Shown in pieces: positions 53,601 through 64,000 of a DNA stretch of 64,000 nucleotides (position 1 is its first letter; every line of letters begins with the position of its first letter). The translations under genes were made by a program, and so were the position numbers. Below the pieces are notes generated by a model that was not told where the DNA came from, searched no databases, and saw nothing but the letters and a program-made list of their open reading frames with translations. The DNA comes from Vitrella brassicaformis (Eukaryota; Sar; Vitrellaceae): contig CDMY01000485.1 of the NCBI GenBank assembly GCA_001179505.1, positions 1 through 64,000 on the forward strand, given 5' to 3'.

Positions 53601-56426
53601 AGCTGCTGCAGCAGCGACATCGGCATCGGCGTCCCCCCCGCCCCCATCTCCACCGCCAGGCTTCGGCCCACCACCGGGGTTCGACGAGCCCAACGAGATG
53701 GTGGGGTTGAGTGCCGGGCCACTGACACTCCCGGCCCCAGTGCAGGGTTCGGCGCTGGCCACATCCAGCAGTCTCAATGCCGACGCGCCTCCTTTCACTA
53801 TGCCCGAGACCAGCACGAGCCTCCCTGACGTGTCAAAGCCGCCGCCGGTGCCCGAGGACGCGCAGCCGCAGGGGCCGGACAAGCAGCTCATCATCGACTC
53901 GCTGCTGGACAGCATCGGGGCCGCCGAGGTGGGCGTGGGCGGCGCATCGGTGTCTGCTGAGGAGGGGGGAGAGAGCAGTGTGGGCGATGTGGCGGGGGAG
54001 GTGGCGAGCAGTGTGCCGGTGGTGGAGCGGGCGCCGTCGCCCTCTGCGGTGCCGCCATACGCCTTCCCCCCTCACCCACGTGAGGCGTCCGAGACGGCAG
54101 AAGCAAAGATCCACTCACTCTTCACCGGTAAGAGGGGACTAGGCGGGAGACGACCAACACGCACACACCGCAATGCATCCTCATCTCGTGTTGTGATGCG
54201 TTGTGTTGTGTTGTGTGTGTTCAGAGTCGCCCAAGGCGGCCAAGAGTGAGCCTGTCAAGGTGCCCTCACCGTCGGCCTCCCTCCCGCCCCCCTCACCCAT
54301 CCCCCACTACGAGTGCGACGACGCCTCACCCAAGTCCATCAGCACCGTGTCCGACACCAACGACGGCACCGTCATTGTGATCGTGGAGCACCACCGAGCC
54401 GTCGACGTGACGGTGGAGGGTGCGGTGCAGACCCTCAACAATGTCGAGTCGTTCGTGTTTGCGTCGGCTGAGGTCAGGCCGGGCGACAGCGTCAGCACCC
54501 TGATGAGGGCGGCGGCCTCTCGGCCCGGTGTCGAGACACAGGGGCCGCTGGTGCCGGTGCACCCCGACGGCAGCCCCGTGACCCATCCCAACATCACCCG
54601 CTGCCGTGACGTGGGCGTCGTTGTCGAGAGGGAGAGCAGCCGCCACCTGCTGTGCTTCATCAAGCCGCGCGCCAAGCCGCCCACGGGGGGCAGCACCGAG
54701 GGCAAGGTCACCATCCTCGTGCTCAAGTGGGATGTGGACCCCGAGAAGCGCTACGAGCCTGACAACAAGCTGGTGGAGACCGAGGACTTCCACTCCGGTT
54801 CGAAGATATCGGAGGTGGTGAGGCTCGTCAACGACCAGTATCCCCGGCACATGTTCATGGCCGTCGGCCTGGATGGCAAGGCGCTCCCCAAACCGGGCGA
54901 GAAGACGGTCAGCGTGGCTGAGGAGAAGTACTCCATCGCAGAGGAGAACGAGGAGGGCGAGATGGAGGAGCGGACCGTATACGTGTTGTACGTCAAGAGC
55001 ATGAAGGCACACGACCCCGACAAGGGACCCCTCCGCATTGCTGCGCCCGAAGCGGTGAGTCAATGGGTGGCCGAGGGCGAGGGACAGAACAGGGCACAAC
55101 ACAACACAAAACACATTTCGGCACCCCCTCACTCCTTCTCTCTGATGTGTCTGTGTGTCTCTCAGGGTCTGCATCGACATGTCAGCGGCGCCCAGACCCT
55201 GACAGAAGACCGCGACGGTGAGTCCAGCCGCTCCAGCCGTGACGCGGGCAACCGCTCCCTCACCTACCCCGACCTCGACAGCGCATGGGAGGAGTACTCA
55301 GGCCGCCAGCACGACCACCGCGACCGAGACCCAGAGGACTACGCCTCCTTCCACAAGAACTCCTACCGCCGGGATGGCACCTTCCAGCCCGTCGGAAGCA
55401 AGCGCAGCGGCAAAAGCGGTCGCTCCCGCTCCAAGGGCGGCTCGTCATCACGCGATGACTCCTTCTACGATGAGGGCGACTATGACGGCTATGGCGACTA
55501 CGGTGACCGCGCCGGCATGCGCAGCCAGTGGGAGTACGACACCAAGACAGACCAGAGCGGCCGCAAGCGCAACAGGCGACGCGACACGCTGTCAGACGAC
55601 CGATGGGGTGACCCTCCCGAGGCATCCAGCCGCTCCAAGGGCCGGCAGGGGTCGCGCCCTCGCCAGTGGGACAACGACGACACAGGCGGGTTCTCGCCCA
55701 ACGTNNNNNNNNNNNNNNNNNNNNNNNNNNNNNNNNNNNNNNNNNNNNNNNNNNNNNNNNNNNNNNNNNNNNNNNNNNNNNNNNNNNNNNNNNNNNNNNN
55801 NNNNNNNNNNNNNNNNNNNNNNNNNNNNNNNNNNNNNNNNNNNNNNNNNNNNNNNNNNNNNNNNNNNNNNNNNNNNNNNNNNNNNNNNNNNNNNNNNNNN
55901 NNNNNNNNNNNNNNNNNNNNNNNNNNNNNNNNNNNNNNNNNNNNNNNNNNNNNNNNNNNNNNNNNNNNNNNNNNNNNNNNNNNNNNNNNNNNNNNNNNNN
56001 NNNNGCGGGTTCTCGCCCAACGTGAGTGCCATCCTGGGGCTGCCGACCAGGCGTGAGAAGGGCGAGGCGGGCCGCACCGTCCGGCGCAACAACAACACCG
56101 ACTCGCTGTGGATGAAGAAGTCGTCAGAGGAGGAGATGTCCAGCGAGGGGGGCGGTGGGCCGACCACCACGTCGGCTGGGCCACGCGCGGCCGAGACTAG
56201 CAGTGGTAGTGGTGTGGGGGATGACGAGGGCAAGAAGGGGGCTTCTCGCGGTGCCAAGGGGGCTGCAGCATCAGCATCAGCCGCAGCAGGGTCGGCTCGC
56301 GAGCGGCCGTGGGATCGGCCGGCGGGTTCTAAGTGGGTGGCCAAGAGCGACGGGACACCCAAGGCCACGTCGCCATCGTCTGTGGCGGACGGGGGCGAAG
56401 CTGATACCAGCAATACGGACGCTTGA
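50657..56426 (+). CDS. Large Pro/Ala/Ser-rich protein with an RS/DR-rich C-terminus; interrupted by a sequence gap
   Basis: Exons 50657-50726, 50806-50967, 51043-51840, 51933-52134, 52227-54127, 54225-55054 and 55166-56426 (including 300 N). GT-AG borders and phases agree. About 1,320 residues precede the last exon. The first 1,000 residues are low-complexity (P-P-P, Ala runs, Thr/Ser) with short helical islands, for example residues about 345-375 (L-S-V-L-A-K-A-L-A-N-G-A-L-T). Exon 6 encodes an ordered region (V-I-V-I-V-E-H-H-R-A-V-D-V-T-V; I-L-V-L-K-W-D-V-D-P-E-K-R-Y) that looks alpha/beta, perhaps ubiquitin-like, but I cannot assign it. The last exon is rich in Arg/Ser/Asp/Gly (S-R-S-K-G-G-S-S-S-R-D-D) with regular Tyr, as in RNA-binding or condensate-forming proteins. 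Function is not known. Confidence 0.7.
55705..56004. other. Assembly gap of exactly 300 N
   Basis: The 19 bases before the gap (55686-55704) are identical to the 19 bases after it (56005-56023), and both sides are in the same reading frame if overlapped. The contigs probably overlap and the gap is artefactual. Confidence 0.95.
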
Positions 56427-57879
56427 TCCGTCCTTGATACCCAAAGGCGTGCGCCATCTAGTCTATATGTAAGTGAAGTGCAACGACACAACGACACAAA
56501 CCAGCCACTGGCAGTCCAGCCGCTTTCATGGTCTTTGTGTGTGCGGTGTCAGGCATGTGGTGTGACTGATGTACTGCGTACTGAGCGTCTCTCCTCTTCT
56601 CGTCTCGTCTCGTCTCGTCGTCTTTTTGACCATGTTTTTGCCTCAGGCGTCCGCCACGGAGCCCACGCGCTCGCGCATTCATTGATTCTTTCGACACTAG
56701 GGAACTCTCTCTACACTACTTGCTCACTGACTACTACTACTACACACCTTTTCTACCCTGCCTCTTAACTGCCTGCTTGCCTCTCTGCTCATCTCTCCCT
56801 TCCTGCCTGTGTGTGCCTGTGTGTGTGTGTGTGTGTGTGTGAATCCATCATATGTCCGTAACGGTATTTGGTCTCAATTAAGCATGGCAAGCCGGACAGC
56901 AGCCAGCCAGCCGACCGAGCACAAGTGCAAGCCGCAAAGCAAGGAGGGCGGACAGGCCAGCCCTGTTCTCCCGTCCCGTCCGTCGATTTTCTTCTCAGTC
57001 TCGCCTGCCCATCTGTCTGTCTAGCATCGCTGCCTCCCTGCGACGGTCGGGGTGGTGGGTGTGGCGGGCGCAGGCAGGGGCGAGTGCCTGCCTGCCTGCC
57101 ACGGTGTGGTGTGGTGTGGTGTGTCTGTCTTTGTCTAGACGGTGTATGTGTGTGCGAGGGCTTATACAGGTGCTAGAGGCAGCGAGACGTATCGGCTTGG
57201 TCGGCTGGGCCCATTACTTTCCTATACATTCAACCTGCGTGCTTATGTATCCATGCCTGTCTGTGCGTGAGTGTCCATCCATGGATGAGTGAGTGAGCGG
57301 AAGACATAATGCATATGTGTGCATCGGATTGCGGGGCGGGAGTGGTGGGTGGGGGAGTGGGGGTGGGCGGGTCCCTCTCTCTCTTTCTAGCCTCCTCGTC
57401 TCTCTCCCTATTCCATCTGCCCGACCGCCCCCAATGCACGCTGCGTCTGTTGTCTGTCCACGACATACCCATGTCCTTTTCTTTCTTTTCCCCCCTCCCT
57501 CCTAAGGTTCTTTGCTGTAGGCGTGGCGTGGCGGCGGCCGCTACTCGCCACCTCTCGAGTAGCGGTGCTGCCCGCCACTGTCTGTTTCGTTGAACGCCTT
57601 CCCTCCCCGATAATGCCTGGCTGGCTGGTTGGCTGCTGCTGAATGAGTGGGTGAGAGGGGGCGGGCTGCTTGCTTTGATAAGAGGGGGCTGGGTATGGTG
57701 AGCTGCTGTGTGTTTGTCTTGACCTGCAATTGATGATCGGCTGCTGTTCTGCATGACTGCTTGCTTGAATGGTTGTTGAAGAAAACCGGCTGGCTGAGCG
57801 AGTCGAATGCCTGCCTGCCTGCCTCCTAACTAACTGACTGACTGACTGTTTCTTGCCTTAATTGTCCAAAGCTTTATCG
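56427..57879. other. Intergenic region with simple repeats
   Basis: Contains (CTCGT)n at about 56598-56620, (TG)n at about 56815-56840, (GGTGT)n near 57105-57122 and (CTGCC)n runs. No gene is supported. Confidence 0.45.
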
Positions 57880-58400
57880 ACGTGAGGCTCTCACGTACGT
57901 GTCTGCCTGCCGTGCACTCACTGCTGTGCGCCGTGCCGCCCCGAATCTGCAGTGGGGGGCGGCACGGCGAGTGGGGCCATGGTCGGTGTGATGTGGGGAT
58001 GGGCTGCTGGGTGAGGGGGACCGGTGGGTGGTGTCTTGTTGACGTGGTGCGGTTGATCCACTGTACTTTCTCGCCGGTGGTGCTGTGTTGTGCTGCGTGT
58101 GGTGCATGGGACCTCCATGTGTGTGTGCCATACTGACTATGCTATGCTATGGTGTGGTGTGGTGTGAGCTGCTGTGTGAGAGGTGAGGTGAGCTGTGTAT
58201 CTGCGCCTCCTTTTTTTCTGTAGCGGACTGACTGACTGTGAGCGAATCTGAAGAGAGAGAGAGCGACGCCCGTGGGGCTGGACGATAAGAGCGCTGGGGA
58301 CCGATATGACGCTACGCTACGCTATGCTATGCTTTGCCGTGCCATTGGCCTAACACAGACAGACATCCACCACACGCAACCAACCACGGACTAACTGGTT
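57880..58400 (-). repeat. Distal 3' flank of ankyrin-TRP copy D, inverted repeat of 36219-36800
   Basis: Together with 58401-59441 this shows the undisrupted order downstream of the gene: terminal exon, proximal flank, distal flank. Copy B keeps only the distal part and copy C only the proximal part. Confidence 0.8.
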
Positions 58401-59441
58401 TCTGCCGATCCACACACATATGCACTCACTCGGTTGCCTATCCTTCTCTGCCGCTCAGCTGCCTGCCTACCTTTTGACCTGGCTGCCACTGCGGTGAATT
58501 GCACACGGTGCCTTGCTGATGCCCTCACTCTATTTTGGATCGTCGCCCCCACACACACGCACCCGACAGAACAGATGACGCGACTGACAGAGATGGACAG
58601 TGGGGGGGCGGGAGTGAGGGGCAGAGGCGATGAGAAGAGAAGAACAGACGAGCCCACGAGACCAGCCAGCCAGGATCGATCAGCCAGCTGGTGCTGCACT
58701 TAGCTTATGTACTGCATGCCTGCAATGCGTCCACCCGTCGCCCTCTCGCTGCCTCTCTGCCTGCCTGCCTGCCTGTGTCGGGCGGCTACATTTGTCAAAA
58801 ACCCATATTGTGCTCACTGCCTGGTCATGTGAAGAATGACGATACCACCCAGCCAACCAGCGGCAAGTGCCATGCCACCGTGAGGGCCGGTCTAGCCAGA
58901 AAGACAGAGAGGCTACTCCCACATGATAGGGGCCGGCCTACCGTGTCGTCGCCTCTGCACATTCATTGTGTGTGTTGGCATCGTGGCACGTCAAGTCGAC
59001 TCACACACAAGCGTGATGGCGGCAGAAGGAGAGGGGGCTGCCGCCCTCCTCAGCATCGACCCCTTTTGACTTGGCTGGCTTGCTTGCTCATGGGCCGAAG
59101 TGACTTGCTCCATGCGAACGCACTGCCTGTCTGTCTGTGTGATGCATCCGTGTGTGATGTGCATGACCGCATGTCTGTGTGTGTCTCTGTCCGTGTGTTG
59201 TGGATTTGGACCATGCACCGTTGGACCACACACATCCCTCCATTCAAACCTTTAAGTGTATCTCTGTCTGTCTCACTGGCGGCGCCACGCGCGGGCAGCC
59301 ATATTCATTTGTGCCGACTTCCAGCCATCCGGTCAGAAACCAAGTGCTTGGGCAGTCACACATTCCTGCATCGACCATCCATCACGTTTGGTGTATCTTG
59401 TTCACCAAGAGGCCGTGCAGTCAGTTGGTGTCTCACGCCGC
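58401..59441 (-). repeat. Proximal 3' flank of ankyrin-TRP copy D, inverted repeat of 47292-48340
   Basis: High similarity with small indels over about 1 kb. Open frames in it are shared only by descent and show no coding signature. Confidence 0.75.
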
Positions 59442-62400
59442 CTATTTGATCTTCGCCTTGATCTCTTTCATGTGCCCCTCCATCCTTGCCTCCATCTCCG
59501 CCTGTCGTCTGTCCATCTCCGTCAGCCGCTTGTCCATCTGCTTTTCCGTTTGTTTCTGCTCTGTCCGCACCTCCGCGAGTTGTGTCCGCATCTCCCGCAA
59601 GGCTGAGGGGCAAAGAAATGAATGGGCTTCCGAAGAAAAAGAGTGCTCTGCCGTGTACTGCCTCCCTGTGGGTCCTGTCTCACCAGCCATGACATCAGGC
59701 ACGCTCGAGTCGTGATGGTCGGCCGCCTCAATCCACTTGTCGATGCTGTCCTTGAATTTGATCCGTGCTTTGCGTCTCTGATCAGCCATCTCCGAAATGT
59801 CAGTTCCGGTGGCGCCAAAAGAAAACAGCCCCTACCCGAGAGAAACGAGACAAAGCCATTGATTGTCTCATGTGACTTGTCTTAAGTTGACCCTCACTCG
59901 CTGGGCGTATTGGCACAGAAGAAAAAGTGACATCAGGAGGATGACAAGGGGTATGACCAGTACCTCCCAATAGTTCCCTCCCCGTATCAGTCGTGGGAGA
60001 CGCTCCAGCACTTTGTAGATGGCCACGGGTGTGAAGGCGACGGCGAAAAGGAGTCCGTCGACGGTAAAGTACAGAGCCACCATCGACCAGAAGGCAATGC
60101 GGCAGAGTGCCGACTGATGTCGCCGTTGTTCGCTGATGAGGGAGGCGAGATACCGCAGGGGCTCCGACACGACCACAGCTGCACACACACAGATGCCCAC
60201 ATGTGACGGATGCATTTCATGACTCTTGTGGCACCGACCGATGAGGTTGAATGGCGACGGCAGTCGCTCGTGGTGCGGCATTGTCAGATACTCATTCAAC
60301 ACGCGAATACGCAGCAGCCTGCGGAGATGAGCGGAGAGAGGGCCATTATGTGCCGCTGTCTGTCTGTCTGTCTCCCTCGTCCCTGATACTGATATTGTGC
60401 AGCCTGTGTCTCCTCGATGGCCGAATACGTCGACGCCTGACATACACAGAGAAAGATTGAACAGCCACATGGCCCACTCGATTTCCCTTGTATCTCGTGT
60501 CTGTCTCACCATGATGGCGATGAGCAGGTTGAGCTATCGATGGATGCCGGCAGACACAAAGAGAGACAGGGACAACAAAGGGAGTCCTTGTGTGTTGCTG
60601 AGAGAACGAGTGGTTTCGACGTACGAGTATGATGGACGAGAGGATGACGTAAGTGAACAGCAGGACGGCCCCCAGCGTGTCGTGGCTCTCTATGGCGTTG
60701 GTCAGCGCCTCGTTGAACTCACCGAGACCCGCGTAGAAACTGCACAGCACAACAAGACAGAGAGAGGCAGGTGTCCCTTTCCTCTGTGTCTTCTCATGAG
60801 GTCCCATGCGCACAGAGTGAGTGTGGCTTTGGGGAAGGAGCCGAAGTACTGGTGGTCTTCGTCGGACGAGAGGACGGTGAAGACGCCCGCGAAGACCAGC
60901 AGGATGTAGACGTACAGACACAGAAACATGCTGATGTCCGAAAACATCCTCACAACCGCACTGACACACACACACCACACACAGCATCAGACGCCTCTCT
61001 CTGTGTGTCTGTGTGGCTCCCTTTCACTGACAGTATGAGTGGCCCCACGGTTGGCTGCAGGCTGGCGGTTTGCAGGAGGCGCAGCGCAAAGAGCAGCGCT
61101 ATGACGATCAATGAGCTCACTTCCGCCTCGGCAGAGTAGCCCAGGAAGTGGACGGCAATAAAGGCAGTGATCGCCAGGCTTGAAGACATGTCGATGACAT
61201 TCCTGTGCAGTGATGTATGCCATAAAGATGAGGTCGCCAGTATGGTTGTCTCTGCATTTCGGACTCGTACCATGAGTCGGCCCAGTAGGCTGCCTTCAGG
61301 CGGACGCCCTGCAGACACACAGAGGGGATGTCGTCGTTTCTCAGTCATGTCTCCCGATCTATCTCACTTGGAAGGCCTCCTGAATCACGAAGCCGATGCC
61401 GGTCAGCACTGCCCCCCACAGCCACACCGACTGGCCCATCACGGCACTCTCAATCACGCCGCTGTCTCCTCTGATCGACTCGATGTGCAGCAGCACAAAG
61501 GCCACCCTGCAACACACACAGACAAGAGGTGCCATGCGCTTTCTCTGCCTCCATCGTGGTCCATGTCTGTCGTCTTACATCAGCAGCATTGACAGCACGC
61601 GGGTAATAAAGACATCACGGGGTGCAAACTGAATCCCAAAAAAGTCAGTATGTGGTGGTTGCCAGTGCTTTGTGACGAGAGAGATGCAGTTGGCTGTAAC
61701 AATTATTGGCAGAAGGACGACGCCATGAGCGGATCGACAGCCAAAAGGGTGAGGTCTCTGTGTTGGCTACCTTGAGTCACTACTGTCAGGGGCTCCGCAG
61801 ATTCGAGCAGCGCAAACCACTCTCTCTCTTTGCCCTTAAGTGAGTTTCGGAACAAGTCTTCGTCTGTATCGCTGCAGAAGTTAGCCGTGAGAGCCTGAAC
61901 CGATTGGATAATCACACGCAGAAGCAGAGGACGCCTGTGTGTGTGTGGAACATTTACCTCGTTCCAGCCTGCTGTCTTCTCTAAATCACTGCACACAAAA
62001 CAAAAGGGGAAAAAGGTGCAGACTCGCATTGTGCTCCGATTCTCTGTCCAACTCACTCTGTGAGGGAGTCATTCTGCCGAGACTTAATCAATCGGCGGAA
62101 GGTAGAGCACCAGCGGAGACTGTCGACGCCCAGCGAATCACATCGCCTCAGGCACTGTCCTAAGCCGTATTTCGCGTAGGGGACCGCTTTGGGAAGGAGC
62201 TCTGGATCCTGCAGCACGCTCTCGAGCTTCTCGTCATCTGTCCCCAGGAGCTCCATAGCGACCGCCCCAGCCACGGCAAACATCGCACCAACGAATTTTG
62301 GGTCGTTTGCCCTCACATAGGTTTCCTCGAGGGCAAAATCGAGAGGCGTCCTTCCGTACTGTCAGAGTCACATAACCAGGGACAATACCGAGAAATACCT

Positions 62401-63633
62401 CGGCGCAGTGCAGCGTACATTGTTTTTGATCCTCAAGAGCTGTGGGTTCACCCTTAACATCCACTCCACCACATCGACATGGCGATTCCCTGCAGGAGAA
62501 CACAAAGAGACACGTTGAAGACTCATGCCCTTGTGGTTGTCATTTGCAGAAGTGAATGACATGCTGCCCGATGAAGAGGCGTCCAGCCATCCTACAGACA
62601 CAAAATGGAGAAGACATCTGTCAGCTGTTCAATGCACCAGTCGACATTCCTTTATCCTTACGTTGTCCCGAGCCTCCAGCAGTTCCTTTCCGCCCCACTC
62701 GACAAACTTCTCCACAACACCAACTGACCCTTCTCTTGCTGCCAAGTGAAGAGGCGTGTTGCCACCCTACAGACACAGCATGAGGGCAGCAGTGAAGACA
62801 TCGGTCGGCTGATGAGTAGAATCAGTGTAATTGTCGAGCACGATACCCCATCTTTCAGGTTGAGCAGGTGGTGTCGGTTGTGCAGCAGCACCTCAAACAC
62901 CGCCACAGACGAACTTCGCCCTGAGGAGCACACACAGGGGCCACTCAGCTGCATCATCATGTTTGTGTCGTGATGCGAAGAGGCGTACCTGCGGCGTAAT
63001 GGATGGCAGATTCTTCGTTCCGGTAGCCGTATCCAGTCGTCAGCACTTTCTCGGTTTGCTCAGGCAACAGACCGTCGAGGGCCTTCCGCAGGTCCTCCGC
63101 ATCTGACGCATCGATGGCTTTCTTGATGCTGTCTCTCAGTGCATCTGTCGGTTCCCACTCGTCGGCGGCCGGGGCGCCCACCAGGGGGATCTGCAGACGA
63201 CGCACAGACGTCCGAGAGGCCTCAGAGTCGACTGACACCAACACACCTGCTCGAAGCGTCTCGGTGCCTTGGTGATGTCATCGGTGACGTCGGGCAGCTG
63301 GGGCTCCGTCAGCCCTTGGCCATCGTCCTGCAGGAGAGGAATGTGCTCACTCGAGGCCGACGCCATCTGCAGTGGACAGACGCACACAGACACCACTCGT
63401 CAGAGGCAGCCGCTGGTCACTGTGCCACAAGGGCATTGCAGGGTGACCTTGGGATGGTCTGTCTGTGTGTGGTGGATGGCCTGCTGTGCGGCAGCGTCGC
63501 CCTCGTCGACTCTCGGCAGCTGGATGTAGCACGCCTCATCAACACCACTGGGGCGGCTGTGGCCGTCTCGCACACTGCCGCCCCCCCGGCCCTGCACACG
63601 GGGGCTGCGCTGCGTGTGCAGCAAACCCTACAT
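59442..63633 (-). CDS. Ankyrin-repeat TRP-like cation channel, copy D
   Basis: From ATG 63366 the minus-strand exons begin at 63366, 63190, 62920, 62766, 62591, 62489, 62358, 61988, 61894, 61693, 61506, 61308, 61202, 60960, 60739, 60533, 60436, 60318, 60178, 59831 and 59602; phases close on TAG 59442-59444, giving 841 aa. The homologous upstream exon (63421-63633) has TAG as its second codon (63628-63630), so this copy must start at M-A-S-A-S-S-E-H or elsewhere. Ankyrin repeats, W-N-V-I-D, S6 (L-L-N-L-L-I-A-I-M), two post-S6 hydrophobic segments and a C-terminal coiled coil are all present. The pore loop is A-G-L-G-E-F, with Glu where copy C has Asp. The last two exons of copy C are a single exon here. 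The rest of the frame is intact. Confidence 0.82.
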
Positions 63634-63720
63634 CTTTGCCACACGGGGTCTCCTGGCGCGAGACGCCCACCCCACAACTGGGGCCCCCAGCTGCACGTGC
63701 GAGCTTGAAGTTGGATATGA

Positions 63721-64000
63721 GCAATTAGGCCTCTTCCCTGCCTTGCCGTGCCTTATGTGTGTGTGGACTCCCTCGCCGGCTAATCGTCATTGGGTGCAAT
63801 ACACACAAAGGTATCTGCCGCCTCTCTCGTGTCTCTAGTGGATGTGTCCTTGTTCATCTCCGCGGGCCTGTGTCTCGGTGTGTCACCTGTAAGCCCGCCT
63901 GTGTGTTGATGTGTGTCGTCGGACTGGTGTGAGTGGTCGATTTATGGAGGACAGACTTAACTAGTGCATTTGAGTATACCAACGAATGCATTCAATGGGT
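63721..64000. other. Right edge, upstream of ankyrin-TRP copy D
   Basis: Similarity to the other ankyrin-TRP copies fades by about 63720. I see no gene in the last 280 bases. Confidence 0.4.

Overview
This is eukaryotic nuclear DNA. Genes sit on both strands and are cut into many short exons by GT-AG introns of about 50-100 bases, whose 3' halves are usually (TG)n-rich rather than pyrimidine-rich. The standard genetic code fits every gene traced. The GC-rich, gene-dense style, a PEX16 peroxin, a PP5 phosphatase and large lineage-specific families suggest a free-living alveolate. A chromerid such as Vitrella brassicaformis is my best guess, but that is recall and not a database result. I saw no bacterial-type operon, CRISPR array, tRNA or rRNA.

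The window mixes single-copy genes with lineage-specific gene families in a heavily duplicated setting. Single-copy genes are PP5 (6274-9174, -), an EF-hand/single-TM protein (9225-10458, +), PEX16 (13645-16004, +), an armadillo-like protein (23824-26043, -), a GST-fold protein (26445-27557, +), a very large Pro/Ala/Ser-rich protein (50657-56426, +, broken by a 300-base N run) and a poorly resolved RRM-like locus (about 49151-50463, -).

Family 1 is a BTB/T1-like domain fused to a degenerate FKBP-like domain. Its members lie at 3725-5500 (+), 19872-21501 (-), 21795-23394 (+, frameshifted), 28392-30038 (-) and 37040-38644 (-). Two relatives keep only the FKBP-like part (2473-3402 - and 18242-19000 +). 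Family 2 ('family X', degenerate F-box-like) lies at 1-1357 (-, frameshifted and cut by the window edge), 30402-33015 (+) and 38989-41605 (+). Family 3 is an ankyrin-repeat TRP-like cation channel: 43047-47291 (+) and 59442-63633 (-) look full length, while 34188-36218 (+) is a truncated pseudogene.

The families travel together. A block with the order BTB-FKBP (-), family X (+), small ARM-like remnant (+), ankyrin-TRP (+) occurs twice in direct tandem, at about 28205-36218 and 36862-45018, with a period near 8.6-8.9 kb. The ankyrin-TRP part and its 3' flank occur a third time in inverted orientation at 57880-63720. The left edge (family X -, BTB-FKBP +) has the gene order of an older inverted block. 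A second inverted pair (21795-23770 and 28070-30038) brackets the ARM and GST genes. Within this system copies decay independently by frameshifts, a deletion and a stray tail duplication, so the window catches a gene-family expansion in progress.
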